From: Datisca glomerata
Taxonomy: Eukaryota > Streptophyta > Magnoliopsida > Cucurbitales > Datiscaceae
Reading direction: 5' to 3'
NCBI GenBank assembly: GCA_003255025.1
Contig: QANY01000148.1
Coordinates: 1-64,000 of the forward strand
DNA: 64,000 nt
In this document: piece after piece, positions 34,861 to 48,269 of the stretch
Layout of the letters: each line of letters starts with the position of its first letter
How positions within the stretch are numbered: position 1 is the first letter of the stretch
Translations under genes and position numbers: made by a program
The notes under the pieces: model-generated
Database searches by the model: none
The model's input: only the letters and a program-made list of their open reading frames with translations
Told to the model about the DNA's origin: nothing

Positions 34861-36120
34861 TTTCACTACTTCAGGAGAGATTATCTCTTAACGAGAGACA
34901 CATAAATCGCTCTATAATGTAAGTGGGTTTCAATGTATTGTAGTTTTAAGTTTTATGCATAAAAATAAAAGAGTGGTATTGTATTGTGACAGTCCTTAAT
35001 ATTTTTTTTATTTTAAGTATCATAGGATATGATAGTACCATACACAATAATATTAAGCTTCCTAGGAATTAATGGTAAATTTTATCTTTTTTTTAATTAA
35101 TTCAGTTGGTTAGACTACCACTCAACATGAAAACTTCACTTAGATTACACAAATTTTCTGTTAAAATAAAATTATAAAAATTCAATATAACAAAAGGTTG
35201 ACCTATCTTTTTGGCCCTTCAACTCTTACTTCTTTTATTTTTTTGGTTAATTTACTCCTTTTAAGTTTAAGTATGTTTTCAATTTAATTTAGGACCAGCT
35301 TAGTTGAAGGACTAAACTAACTAAAAATAAAGTTTATGGAGCAAACTGAAAATATGTTCAAAGTTTAATAACTAAAATGATTAAGAAATAAATTTCAGGG
35401 GCATAAATGAAAAACATGTACAAAATCAGATATAATAGTTTAACGAAATTACAGTTATAATTAGTTAAACTCCACATTTATTTTAAAAATAATTAGTTTA
35501 ACGTGAAGTTTCATTTTACAGTATAGTTGGTTAACTTATTTTAGCCTATCAATTTTTTATGAGAAATGAGAATTTGAATTTAAACTACATATAAATAAAG
35601 TCTCATTAGGATTAATTAGATATAGCTTTGACACATTAATTAACTACACAATAAATATTTTATTTTCCTCTTCGTAAACACCATCAAAGATCATCTTCTA
35701 TATAAAAAAAATGTTCCATGGAAAAAGGAATTCACCTTGTTGCTTTTTTAAGTCAAAAGGCAGTTGGACTTTTGTAGCTTTTCATCATGAAGTGGTCACT
35801 GAAGCCTGAATTACTCATGAAAAAAAAATTGTGCCAATAATTACCCTTCAAAAAAATTTATCATATATTATTATAACATGTGTAAAAGTTAAGTATTATA
35901 CTCATATCATGGTATCCTGATTTTGATGTAGTATTATCAAGTTAAGTAGATTTGTAACTTTGTTAAAAAAAAGTTACATATTACACATTATAAAGTATAT
36001 ATTTATATAAAAATTGAGAGCATATTTTGAGCTAGTATACATTTACATATTACAAATGAATTTTAGGATTGGGTTCCTCTGCAGTTGAAGATCAACTCAG
36101 AGGAGAAGTTACATCCCAGT
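34861..36120. other. Intergenic, nothing recognised
   Basis: AT-rich DNA with many homopolymer runs. No reading frame, RNA gene or repeat structure that I can support. Confidence 0.4.
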
Positions 36121-36130
36121 TATTTATAGA

Positions 36131-36222
36131 GATCTGAACGGTTGGATAAAAGGTTAAAAAAATATTTTTACTTTTTACTTTTTTTTAAAATAAAATAAAA
36201 TTTGATCGGAACCGTTCAGATC
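36131..36222. repeat. Small inverted repeat (GATCTGAACGGTT)
   Basis: GATCTGAACGGTT at 36131-36143 and its exact reverse complement at 36210-36222, separated by AT-rich DNA. Possible remnant of a short MITE; no target duplication identified. Confidence 0.6.
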
Positions 36223-37379
36223 ACTTTAACTGTTGTGTGTGGCGTTGGAAGCTCACGCACATAATTATAATCATATATACTATTGTACATTGGGCAGTGA
36301 ATGTCAGAAAATTATATATTTTATTCTACAATATATATATATATATGATTTTTTTATTTAAATAAGGATTAAAAAAAACAGAACTCTACGGCTCATGGCT
36401 GTGGTGAAGAAGACAAACTACCTTGTAAGGGCTAATAAAAAACTGAGATCTTATTCGGGTTTGGTGATCTAATTCTCAATAGGATAGTCCTGTTACTCTA
36501 GCAATGCATATTAGAATTTTTGGAGAATGTCATTATTTTCTAACTTTGTCCTTTAATTGTTCCTTGTTCTATCTGTTAGTGGCAAAAAAAGTGTTTCTTT
36601 ATATGTTATCATTCTGACCATTAATCAACATATAATAAGTTTTCATGGTACAATAGTTGTTCATAAACATTTATTGATCAAAATATTGTATTTAATTTCA
36701 TGGTACCCTAGTTCTTCATAACCATTATTAAATAATGGTCTAGCATTTTTAATGTCTTTATACCAATAACTCGTAAGAATATCTAGATATAAAGGTCCAC
36801 TTCCATTCTAATACTGAATTATTCATCGTAAAAGAAAATTTATCATAGACCAAAAATAGTTCAGTTTAGATTCATAGCATAACACCCTAGTATTTGTAAA
36901 CATAATGAGTTGATTGTTGTTGTTTGTACCATTGTTTATTTTTTATGGTCATTTTTCGTTATAATCTCAATATGTTTCATGACGGTAGGTCCTTCTTAAG
37001 ATATATATTTAAGTTTCATCGCAAATAGACTTTGTTGTCACACACACATTTATCAGGAGGGATAACAGAGTTCATAGATTGTTTGGCGTCTAGGGCCCCA
37101 GTACACTTATTCCTATATGGTAGCGGAATGCTCCAACTTTTTGCTCTTCTTCTATTTCTGATGATACTTGTAACATGCATTATTTTTTTTAATAATATGT
37201 TTAGTTATGTTAAATGATTAAAGTACTGCGGAGGTGTCAATCTAGTTGAAATGTCCTGTTGTATCCAGTGGTTCTCATCACCAACGATCTTATATGAAAA
37301 AAGATGAACCTACTACTAAGATATAAATCCAGAATTTCAGACTTGGATAGCTCAAGAACATCAGTTTTTCTCCCATTGT
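36223..37379. other. Intergenic with (AT)n tract
   Basis: A run of about eight AT dinucleotides at 36331-36347. The rest is AT-rich with no supportable gene. Confidence 0.4.
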
Positions 37380-37740
37380 AATGGCATCATCTCAGTTGAG
37401 AGGTTTTCAACCCAGAAGAAGAGATGAACGGTCTGAAAACTTCTAGTCTGTTTCATTGCCAAATTTGTTCGAAATTTGGCCAGTGTCACACATTTCTATA
37501 ACAAAATGACTCTCATGAAGACGCCATCTAGCCTAGCTAGCTGCTTTTGTTGACTCTTTACCTCAACAAAGCATCACAATTTACTTCACAATCTGCTTGA
37601 TTTGTCAAACACTGATTGTAAAATACATTTGACATTTGAGTTAGCGATGGTAATGGCCAAGCTTTAACCAACACCTACACAGGCAATGGTATACTTCCAA
37701 CACATTTGCATATTTTTACTTTAGAAAAAGTACAAATGTT
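37380..37740 (+). pseudogene. Copia gag/protease relic
   Basis: Plus-strand pieces of a copia polyprotein: a broken zinc knuckle 'CQICSKFGQCH' (about 37457-37490; family has CxxCxxxGHxxxxC), then further on 'VSDGNGQALTNTYTGNG' (about 37640-37690), recalling the protease-downstream segment 'GNG..L.I.HTG' of copia elements. Multiple stops and no LTRs nearby. Very old fragment. Confidence 0.45.
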
Positions 37741-40514
37741 GCTTTATGTTTACATGTATACTTATAATGTCTATTTATGTGTAGAATAAATACACCGATA
37801 TCATCTAGATATACTGAGAAATTTTCACGTAAATGTCATGAAAACTACTGAAATTTTTTGCTCAGGTACGGTAAAGCATCATAATTGTCTTGAGTATTTT
37901 ATGAAGATGACAGATGGTGTTGGATTGGGTTAGGTGGTAAAAAAATAGTGAAAAACAATAAGATATTTTTAGTTCAAAATAGTAATGTTGTTTATTTAAT
38001 TTGTGATTTTAGACATATCAAGTACTGCTTCATATTATTAATTGTCACGTCTTTAAAAATATTATATTTTATTTAAACTTTAAAAAAATATAATAAATAA
38101 ATTCTTAAAATTTATAAAATATATACATATGTCATCTAATAATATAAAATAATATTGAATATTCACTACTCCAGTAATATCAGAAATTTTTCCCATAAGT
38201 GAAAGATAAAAGGGATGATTTTGGAAAGGCAAATCGTGTCTATATTTCTCTTTCTGCTTTTTTCCAAATCATGTCCATATTTCCTTTTGTATTATTCTTT
38301 ATTTATTGCTCCATAGTTCGAGTTCATTTATTCTTTCCTCACTGCCTAAAAACATTAAATAAAAGTGTCCTTTCAAATGAAGTTTGGTTACCTTAATTTA
38401 AGGTATGTTTGTTATTGTTACGGATTTAGATACTTTGTATATGGGAAGTTGAATCCAAGTTGTCCAATTAGATGACGGTTCAGATTAGATGATTAAAAAA
38501 ATTATCTTTTGCCTTAACAGTTTGGCATGATGTGGTCGCCGAGTTCAATATCAGACAATCCATTCACTTTTATATACTGAAATAATAACATTTTAATTCA
38601 TAATTATGTCGTACATGTTTTTCATATTAAAACATATTCATAAACATGTAAAAACATTTTAAAAATCATTAGATCATATGTTTTTTGTAGAAGTGCTTGC
38701 ACATATCAAAATATATTTCAAATAATAATATTTATTAAGTATATATGATTTGAAGTAGTATTTTTTAATGTACTAGGGTGCTTCTAGACGAACAGCTCTC
38801 ACCCTTAGAATGCATATTATCATAATTGACTTGGTGATAATTTAATTAGTGGCAATTGAATTGGTGGTAAAATATGTTTGTCACTTTTGGTTAATGTGCA
38901 TGGTAATATATAATATGATGAGTGATAATTTAAGTTTGTTATGTTTGGTATATATTAGATTTTGTTGTAAATTTATGTGGATCACAGAAAGTTACTAAAA
39001 AAGTATTTGGACGTTGATAGTGTTTTAAATAAATTAATAATACTAGACAAAATTTTAATAAAATTTATGTTAATTGAACTAACAAAATTTATTATATAAT
39101 TTTAAATCATGTTATGTAATTCTCATACTAATAATACATATTTATTATCTGTAATTACACAAGCTTATTGAAGTAACTTCGTTTGCTATCAAAATGATTG
39201 CTCTCAATTTCTATTACAATTCAATTGTCTCAATAAGTTATAAATTGAAATTATATAGAAACTAGGATCGCATCTTAATTTAAGAAGTAATCTAAAAATG
39301 ATAATAAAATTACAAAAATAATTATAACAAGATTATAATATAGTATAACTGAACCCAAAAAATGAGAGAACAACAATCAAAAGTGGCTAAAGTAGAGCTT
39401 AGGTAAAAAAAATTAAGGTTGCTCTCTTTTCCCAGTTAGAGTTCCATTTTTTATCTGCAAAAGATTATCATAAAAAATTAGCTCAAAAACCATGGCTTTG
39501 TTTGCATAATTTTGTCACCATAATGGTTGACATGATTGAAGTTTCTCGCATCATTATATCGTCTCTTTTGAAAAGTGGTCGTGTTAGGCTATGGTAAATG
39601 GTAGAAAACTTTTATGGTACGTACCCTCACAGCTCATCAAATTTTATAATTTGAAAACTAGTTTTGAAATAATAATAAAAACATAGAAAACAATAATGTT
39701 TGTTGACAATCTCAATACTCTAAAATATATTTGATTATATTATATCATAAAATATAACTTAGCCGGTCGTAGGTTACTCTTCACAAGTTATCATATTCGA
39801 TCTTCACTCGTGACTGCTATAAATCTACTTGATTAAAATTGTGGATCGATTAAGGTCTATGAGATTAATCGGAGGCAAAGATAAATATATACGTCGTCTA
39901 AAAAAGTGTATGTGGATATTTTGTAATGTTTTTAATCACGAAAAAATGTTTGGCAAATAATTTCTAAAATATATAAAATCATAACCATGTTTAGCAAATT
40001 TATTATGGGTCATTTCAAAATTTGGAAATAAAAAGAATGTAACCAAATAAGGCATCAAAATGTGATGGTTTGTAGCATTTAGAGAGAATACGATAAATCA
40101 GACAGTAATTCTTGAAGAAAATGCACTAATTTACCAAAACCAACAATCCTAGTGAATTATTGAAGGACTAGTGGAGTCTATCTTTTGAAGTCCAAGCACC
40201 TACCTAAAAAACAAATTGAAAATATAACCAAAAATGAAATATACCATATGGTACATGGGACCCCAATAAATAGGCATGAGAATATGGCATCTCTCAGATA
40301 TGTAGGGACTAGACATGTCTACGTGATAGTTTAGGCTGACAACTACTCCATTATTTTGACACAAAGACAAAGAGAAAACACAAAATTAACATACCCTCTT
40401 CAAATCTATCTCTTACCTTTCCATTCGCTTTCTTTTCTTCAATTTCAAATTCTCCTGAAAAATAAAGTAATGTGAACAAAATTTACAATTGCATAGTTGT
40501 GGAAGTGGAGATTT
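37741..40514. other. Intergenic, nothing recognised
   Basis: AT-rich, with scattered short frames but none with domain character. 38800-39000 has loosely repeated 'gtgataattta' words, and 39760-39895 looks repeat-derived but could not be classified. Confidence 0.35.
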
Positions 40515-41530
40515 AATTATACTATTCTACGATGCACGTGTCTCGGTCTATAATATTTTTTATTTCATTCACAAAAATTTTATAACTTAAGGTATAGAAT
40601 GATATACACGACTATATAAAAATAATTCGAGTCAAATAAAATAAAATAAATTATTTATAGAAAAAAGATTTGCTTAATATGTTTAATATTAATTTTCTTC
40701 TATTAAATTTTAAGATGATCTTGTATCCCATGTTATCTTAAATAAGCAGCCAAAGAAATAATGAGTTCATTTGAGACTTTTCATTTACTTATAATTTATC
40801 ATTTGATATTTTACGTTGTAATAGATGAGAATAAAACGTCTTTAAAGATGATAATTTATACTATATATAAAAGTGTAGAAGTTAGACAAATATTTTTGGA
40901 CAATATTATCCCAACTTATTTTTTAAATTTTCTACACTATTATTTCAATGTATTTATTATCCCAACTATTCATATGAAATATTTTTTTAACTATTTTATA
41001 TTTATTATCTCAATTATTGATATGAAAATATTTTTTAATTATTATCTTTAAAGACATTTTCTCCAAATTATTAATCTAAAATCTTGAAAGACTAATTATA
41101 AGTAAAAAAAATAAATCTCAAATAACTCAATAATTCTTTTGTTCATATTTCTTTATTATCATTTTCATGTGTTTATTTATCTAACAAGCATTAGAAATAA
41201 GAGTGAAAAATAAAACTTAATTAAGCATAAGGAATCTAATATATCTATAACTACCCATCTGCACTTTTTTAAATTAATTTCACAACGAAAATGCATATAT
41301 TAAGAAAAAATAAATTTACATATAGTTATAATATTTATAAAAAATTATATTCATGTGCAACGCACGTCATAAAAATTAGTTTAAGTAAAAAGGTTGAAAC
41401 TCTTCATATGAATTTGTATGTTTAATTTTGAGTTGAAGAATAATATATGAAATTTTAAATATATTTGGGATAATATTGTCTAACAATATTTCTCAAAGTT
41501 TTACACTTTTATATATAGTATACATATAGA
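40515..41530 (-). mobile_element. Helitron-like element, minus orientation
   Basis: Minus strand begins TCTATATGTATACTAT at 41530, a Helitron-like 5' end. About 40515-40545 on the same strand has 'acacgtgcatcgtagaatagt', resembling a decayed 3' hairpin and CTAGT end. No rep/helicase. It appears to contain a plus-oriented copy. The 3' boundary is uncertain. Confidence 0.35.
40857..41384 (+). mobile_element. Helitron-like element, plus orientation, nested
   Basis: Starts 'ttatactatatataaaagtg' (Helitron-like 5' terminus with the leading TC altered). Ends after a GTGCAACGCAC hairpin at about 41353-41363 followed by 'gtcataaaaattagt', the layout of a non-autonomous Helitron 3' end. The first 80 bases are an inverted match to 41447-41524. 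Confidence 0.45.
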
Positions 41531-42103
41531 TAGGTCAAAAATAAGTTTCCTAGTGCAGAACAGTTTCCAAAGATAAATCGTACAATAGGAAATAATATTG
41601 CACTGATAAAATCTCATACCAAAATCATTATTTGACAAATGCATTAATAATATCTAAATGTAATTTTTTGTTTTTCAAAGTAACATTCGATTTATATGTA
41701 TAGTTGCTTTTTGAATAATGACAACTTTAATTGAAATTAATTAAAAGAAGCACAGATTAGGGCAGGGATTTGGCAGGAATCAAGGACTTGGTAAGATGTG
41801 TGGGATACGTTGCAGCCATCTTGCTTGTGATGCCATCATGCAAGTTTAGAAAATGTAAACTTCATTATAGAATTGATGATGTTATGATTAAAATTCATTA
41901 TCTATATGAGAGTTTAACAAATTATATTTAACTCATGTTGTAATTCGATGATTCCTTGTATTATTATTAATTTTGTAATTGTAAACTTTTTAAACTTAAA
42001 TCTCATATGTTCGAAATCCAATGGCATCAAATATAATTATTCTATCGAATTTTCAGGCTCGTAAAAAATGATAATGACACGTGCTATGGTATATTTTTTT
42101 ATA

Positions 42104-42690
42104 TTAGTTAAACTACACGTGTGGTGCACGTGATATGTACGTTTTTATCATTTTGATTATTTCTTATATATTACTTGTTCATATAAATAAAAAATTGAAT
42201 AAAATACATTTACTAGTAAATAAAATTAGAAAACTACAATTATAACTTCTATAATATTCATAAGTTATACTCACTAAAATGTCTCTAAATAAGTTAATTA
42301 TGTCAGAAGAACATATGCGTAAATTCTATACATTTTTAATTTGAATTTTAATGTATTATTTCTTTTATCTTTATGTGACAAATGAGCTAAAACATGTTTT
42401 ACTCTTTCATTGATTGTTGATTGAATTTTTTTATTATATTTCTTAACGACAAAATAACTTAATCTATTTAATGTCTAAAAATAAAATTCAAATTAGAAAT
42501 GACAAAAAAGGTTTGCTCAATATATACATCATTTTGATAAATAAAAAAGAAGAAAAATTAATAATTAATGATGAATCATTAATAGATTCAATGATAAATT
42601 TGAAATTATAAAATAAAGAGTAGATAAAATAGTCTAAAAATGATTCTCGTTCTCATCTTATTTTTAATATTTTAAAGATGTATTCATTTC
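42104..42690 (-). mobile_element. Non-autonomous Helitron-like element, copy A
   Basis: On the minus strand its 3' end is a strong hairpin CACGTG-caccA-CACGTG (42116-42132) followed by 'tagttTAACTAA' and then T, matching the Helitron hairpin plus CTRR/T rule. The body aligns along its length with copy B (shared words: gtctctaa(a/t)ta/taagttaatta, 'atatacatcatt', 'aaaaatgatt(c/t)t'). The 5' end is unclear. Confidence 0.5.
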
Positions 42691-43291
42691 TTTCAAAAAA
42701 TACTTTCATTACTCAAACTAGAGTTGAAAAATTCTTTACGTGAAAAAAATATGTTTGTTTATTAAAGATAATATATGTGGATTAAACCTTGAGTCACATG
42801 GAAACAAACCTTACTATGATCAACTAGTTAATTGTCCTGTCAAATTATTCTTGATCATAGATTCATAATGATTGATTTAGTTTTATTACCGTCACTCTTT
42901 GAGCTTTGCGGTATTGATTAAGGACCTAAAATAAGCATCTAAGAGTATAAATAATCTCTCATAAAAAAAGAGTATAAATAATCAGTTTTCCTAGGTGGTT
43001 ATATCGGGCTTCATTATTTAAATTGATTTTAACTTTTCTATTTGCAGTGAGTTTTATACTTAATATTTTTTGCTGAAGTCTCTAAAACTCTGTTTGAAAT
43101 CCCTTAGTACGTTAGAAAATACTATTTTAAATCATATTTATTTGATTAATATTATTGTTTAGAGCACATTTTATAATGAGTAATTATAGACCAATCAAAT
43201 TATAGATTGAGTATTAATTGATCAAATTATGTATCATTCATTAAGTAGTCAATTTGAGAAAACAGTGAAATTGATTATAAACATTAACTTA

Positions 43292-43812
43292 CTAGTTAAA
43301 TTACATTTGTGGTGCACGTTTTATCAATAAAAATAAAAACTTTGAAGAATATACATTTATTTGTAATTAAAATTAGAATATCATAATTTTAATTATTATC
43401 ACTTTAATAAGTCTTACTCACTAAAATTTCTCTAATTAAGTTAATTATATTATAAAATCACATATGTGCACACTCTAGGATAGTTTTTAATTTGATATAT
43501 TTAGTACATTATATCTTTTATTTTTATTTAACAAATGACCGAAAAACATATTCTATTTTTTTAGTTAATTGAATTTTTCTAAAATAATTCTTTACGAAAG
43601 AAATAACATAAAATATTATCATATCTATAAATAAAATTTTAAAGAGTCAAGATATACATCATTATAAAAAAAAAAAGAAAAATTAACTAATATTAATGCA
43701 CCATTAATAAATTTAAATGGTAATTTAAAAATTATAAAATATGGAGTGGGCAAAATCATCCAAAAATGATTTTCATTCTCATCACATTTTTAATATATTA
43801 AAGATTATAGAT
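43292..43812 (-). mobile_element. Non-autonomous Helitron-like element, copy B
   Basis: Minus-strand 3' end is CTAG (43292-43295) followed by T, preceded by a partly decayed hairpin around 'gtggtgcac'. The 5' side near 43812 reads 'atctataatctttaata', like a Helitron 5' TC end. Diverged relative of copy A, about 1.2 kb away. Confidence 0.5.
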
Positions 43813-43857
43813 AACCAATTATTAATTACACATGTAAATTAGAATGTTAATTTAGGC

Positions 43858-43933
43858 AATGCACCACTAATAAGTGGATAAAATTGTCTAAAAAATGATT
43901 CTCATTCCCTACCCTTTTGTAATATATTATAGA
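43858..43933 (-). mobile_element. Helitron-like 5' end fragment, copy C
   Basis: From 43933 the minus strand reads TCTATAATATATTAC followed by 'aaaagggtagggaatgag', a good Helitron-like 5' terminus. The following words 'aatcattttttagaca' match the 5' parts of copies A and B. Only about 75 bp is present next to copy B. Confidence 0.45.
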
Positions 43934-45613
43934 TATAAATTATAGATGAATGGATGAGACGTCAGTTGATCAATTAAACATTAATTCAGTTTAAAGTTAT
44001 TCTCTTTGGTATTTATAAACACTTTTACAAAAAACACATATTCAAGTAGTTTTCTTAAATACTTCAAAATAGAAATGAACATATCTGGGAGTGTTTTATA
44101 CAAAGATGAATATGAAATAATTTTTATAAATATCATTTTTTATTTTTAAAAATATAAAGAAAATCTTATAATTCCATTAGAATAAAAGTAGTAATTTTCA
44201 CTGAAATAACATCTTCAACGTGTCAATCTTAAGTTATTACCAATCTGAAAGAAGGTAAAGAAATTGCAAGATTTTTTTTACAGAAATGAATACAATTATA
44301 GTAAAAAAGACCCAGAAATGGCCATGACAAAAACATGTACGATACCACAATATAAAAATTCATTGGTAGAAAAGTCATTGAAAAAACTAAAAAGAAAAAA
44401 AGAAAAAGAAAATTCTTTTGTAGTACTGAGGAAAAGCCATAGAAAATACAGATCCAATCTGACATTCCAAACACCTATTTTTTCATTTTGAAAGGACAAA
44501 GACATGACTCCACTCAACATATTTCTTCCCATCAATGGCATGTGCTTGAATGATGGGTGTGGGGAGGCCCTAACTTTTTGGTTCTTATCATTTTTATTAT
44601 AAAAACAAAATTCATAAAAGAAAAAAAGTGAAAAAAGCAATTGGGTTTTTACTGTGGAATCTAAATTGATTGGGACTGGACCTCCCTTTAGTAGACATGC
44701 ATCATGACCTTTGTATAATGAATTGTCTCATCTATTTGGGGCATCAATGCCCCCCTCTCTTCCGGGTTACATTTGTTTCTCTCTCTTGCCTACCTGTTCT
44801 TTTCTTGTTGAGCACTTTTGTTAGGTTGCATTTGAAGTTTCGTTTACAAAAAGAAGCTTACAAATGAAATGAAAATTGTAAGATATATTCCTGTGATTTA
44901 ATTAAAATGTAAATTATATTTTTATTTTTTTCTATTTTTATACTCTTATCGTTTGAGAAAATTATGACACTAAAGCACACATGAATAGCACATGACTAAC
45001 TTCGTTAATGTAAATAAACTTTGCTAATTAGTTAAATTTAACTTTTATATTTTTATGGACTTTTTTATTTGCTTTTAACATTTTTAGTATTATTTTTGTT
45101 GTCAATTTTACACTGAGCGAGAGAGCTCTCATGAGAGAAACAAAAGGAGAGAAAGGAAGAGAAAAGGGGAAACTTAGGATTTGACATTAGAGAACTAAAA
45201 TGCCAAAATTCTCCACAATTTCTTGATGATTCCCTTTAAGTAAGTCAAGTTCTCTTGTTTTCTGTTTTTGTTTTGTCTTGTTTTTGTGGTTTTGAGATTG
45301 TCTTCCACAATGTGATTTAAAAATTATCTAGAGGAGAATGGATGTCTATAAATGAGGGAATGAAGGGAGTTATTTATATAGAAAAAATAGTGTCAGATTT
45401 TTGTCAGTTATGACAAAAACGTCACCGAATGATGTATTTTGAAGTTTCTCAAACTATAGATGTATAAAAATATATAAAAAAGTTTAAAGCTACAGTTTGT
45501 ATTTTGGTCAAATTACAAGGTATATTTTACATTTTAGCCTAAATTAAATAACAAGAGCTCACAAGGTTGCGAATGCTTGTAATTTATTTCCATTTAAGAT
45601 GTCTTTTCGAGTT
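43934..45613. other. Intergenic, nothing recognised
   Basis: AT-rich. The overlapping frames at 44229-44640 on both strands are low-complexity (Phe/Leu on one strand, Lys/Glu on the other). GA-rich tract at 45115-45170. Confidence 0.35.
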
Positions 45614-46651
45614 TGTTAGACCCATTTTCAGGAATCTACTAAAATACATTTAAGAACTTGTTAACGCAGCTAAGCCTTTAACAAGTGTTTAGATGTCAAT
45701 GGAGGCAATGAACTTTGGAACCAAGCAGCGGGGACGTAAGCCCACCCCAAGGTCACCCGACGCCTAGACCTCGAGGGCACATTGGGGACACTCGAGGTGT
45801 AGGCCTCGTGTACCCGATGCCCAGACCTCATGGACACCCGATGCCAACCCGAGGCCAAGGACTCAGGGACACCTAAGGCCTAGGTGTTGGGGAATACTGC
45901 CCATTCGGGGGCTAACACTCCAGGTAAGTTTATCCTCCCTGAGACTAAGTGTCTAATGACCATTGGAGGTCACAGAAGGTGTTCGAGTAAATCAACTTTT
46001 ATTTTGACTAAGTCCTAATAGAGAGAAATTCACGCTTGGAAAAGGACCTAAAGGTGAGAAATCTCCCGCCTCAGTTCAAATAGGGCACCTGGGTCGAGGC
46101 ATAAGCTTGCAGGATGTCATCGTATACATTTAATGCAGCTAGATCAATCAGAGAAGGGGGAATGAGAAAATGCATGAAACCCTCTATCCAAGGAATCATA
46201 CCAATCTACGCCTAGATGGATATCATCATAAACACTTAATATGGCCAGTCCAATATAGGCTGAGGAAGTACATTGTCGGATACCTGAGGTCATCACCAGT
46301 TACCTCGAACCTTACCAAGCCAATCAGAGAAGCTTGAAGCCAAGGGTTGGTCTGAGGAGGTGCCCCATTGGAGGACAATCATGCAACTGTACGGAGAGAA
46401 ACCCAGCCTTAAGGTTAACTTCCCACTATAAATACCTCAATATATGTACTTTAAGAGGTACGCAACCACTTTCAACTATCCCCTACTTGACTCTCCTTCA
46501 TCCCTATACTAACTTAAGCTTCGAAGGGGTAAAAAGAATACCACTCCCTTTTTCTCAGTCTCCTACATTACCTTCCCTCTTTGCAGGTGTGGAGAGAGAA
46601 GTGGAGCAGATAAATTGTTGACCTAGTCTCACCCCCGAGATTTAGCCGTCA
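45614..46651 (+). repeat. 5' LTR of the gypsy element
   Basis: About 1038 bp, from TGTTAGACCC to ...TAGCCGTCA, followed four bases later by the PBS. GC content rises sharply relative to its flank. Contains a TATA box. The start is chosen by the TG end and composition change; the 3' LTR is absent, so it cannot be checked by alignment. Confidence 0.6.
46427..46434 (+). promoter_or_regulatory. TATA box of the gypsy LTR
   Basis: TATAAATA about 220 bp before the LTR end, in a 'cccactataaatacc' context typical of plant LTR promoters. Transcription would start about 30 bp downstream. Confidence 0.55.
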
Positions 46652-46655
46652 ATAA

Positions 46656-46673
46656 TTGGCGCCGTGTGTGGGA
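46656..46673 (+). other. Gypsy primer-binding site
   Basis: TTGGCGCCGTGTGTGGGA, very close to the TTGGCGCCGTCTGTGGGA common in plant Tat-type elements, just inside the LTR. Confidence 0.8.
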
Positions 46674-46724
46674 AGGAATGGTAAACATACACTGGCTTAT
46701 AGTTTCCACCAAAGAGTTAAGAAA

Positions 46725-48230
46725 ATGAGTCAGAGATCTAATAGGACAATGAGATCTAGCCGAGGACTCACCCCTTCTGCACACTCGAGGGAGGCCCGGG
46801 TTCCTGAGGAAGTGCCACCCCATATGCCCCAACCAACTTGAAGGGTCAATGTCCGAAGAAAATATCGAACCCAACGAGAAGAGATTACTGAATTGCAAAG
46901 GCAAATCCAAGCCCTCACTCTAGCCCATAACCATCAGCGTCGGGCCCCCACGTTGGGAACCATGATTTAGGGGAAGACATAGAAGAGGGGGTGGAACAAC
47001 GAGCCCAGGATCTATGTATGGAGCTTAATGAAAAAGGAGGATGCAAACCGAGGTCAAAGATATGGCAGACAACCATTTGGGGCTAGACGCAGAGATCAAA
47101 TAGCTCCGAGAGGAGATATGCGATATAAGGTGTGTCCGAGCTATGGAGGTCCCCTACTCAGCTGAGGCCCTGCTTCAGCATGCAGAACCTCTATTCACAT
47201 AAGAGATCATGCGTGCTGAGATGTCCCCACGATTTAAAATATCATTCATCACACCCTATGATGGTGCTAGGGACCCTACTGAACACTTGGAGACTTTCAG
47301 GACTTGGATGGAGCATCACGGTACCCCACGGGCTATCATGTGTAAAGCGTTCCCGCTTACCAGGCTCTATTTCATCATTCAGTGAGCTCAGCAAGATGTA
47401 AATCCACTAATTTCTAGGAGGAAGAGACCAAAGAAAGCTTTCCACCCACATCATCACTGTTAGGTAGTAGAGGGACGAGAACCTACGAGATTACGTCGTC
47501 AGGTTTAATGAGGAGGCCCTAAAAATGGAGGGGTATAGCGATGACATAGCCCTTAAGAAAATGATGGACAGTCTAAGTGAAAAGAGATTATTACGGTCCG
47601 TGGTGAAGAAGACAGACACGAGTTTCACCGAGCTCCTTACCCTCGCCCAGAAGTATATGAGTGTGGATGAACTCCTAAGCTCGTGAGAAGGGGATCGAAC
47701 CAAGGATAAGCCAAGGGAAGAGAAGAAAGAACCCGTGAAAAGGCAAGACCACTTGAGCCAGGCAAGCCAAAGTCACTACACGTCGACCGATTTGTTAACC
47801 TGACTCCACTAACAACCCTAGAGAGCATATACTCATGCAAATCACAGATAAATGATTGCTGAGGTGGCCATAGAAATTGAAAGGAAATCCAGAACATTGA
47901 AACAAGAATAGATATTATTGTTTCACAAAGACCATGGGCATCACACAACTGAATTCCATGACCACACTCAATAACTTGATAAACTAGTCCAAAGAGGGTA
48001 CCTCAAGGAGTATGTTGCCACCAGACGACGAGAGCACAACCCACCACCACCACGAAGGACCGACAATGAAACTGGACCCACAGAAACAACCACTAGGGAA
48101 GTATGAACCATATGGGGAGGACTGTATGGGGGTAACTCAAACCAGAGCAGAAGGACTTATCCCGAGAAGCAAGGAGGGAACCTGACACCTATTATAATGC
48201 AACACCCATAACCTCTCACTATCTATATAG
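46725..48230 (+). pseudogene. Gypsy gag remnant
   Basis: Starts at ATG 46725 ('MSQRSNRTMRSSRG') and is stopped at 46841. The retrotransposon gag domain follows at 47215-47650 in broken frames: 'FITPYDGARDPTEHLETFRTWM', here with its own changes, then 'CKAFPLT'. Then a charged region with 'ESRTLKQE'-like content and a degenerate zinc-knuckle area to about 48200. Gag would package the element RNA. Several stops and shifts. Confidence 0.65.
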
Positions 48231-48269
48231 GAGAGCTGCCCCTGTTACTTCATACCTGCCCAAGAAGAG

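Noticed and set aside
39760..39900. Possible SINE or tRNA-like sequence ('gatcttcactcgtgactgc')
   Set aside because: I could not find both A and B box promoter motifs or a cloverleaf fold.
40761..41051. 96-codon plus-strand frame
   Set aside because: It lies across a Helitron-like end and is Ile/Phe/Tyr-rich from AT bias.
44229..44867. Several short frames in AT-rich DNA
   Set aside because: Low-complexity Phe/Lys products, overlapping on both strands.
46334..46910. Frames on both strands in the gypsy LTR end
   Set aside because: They cross the LTR/PBS boundary and have no gag or other domain.
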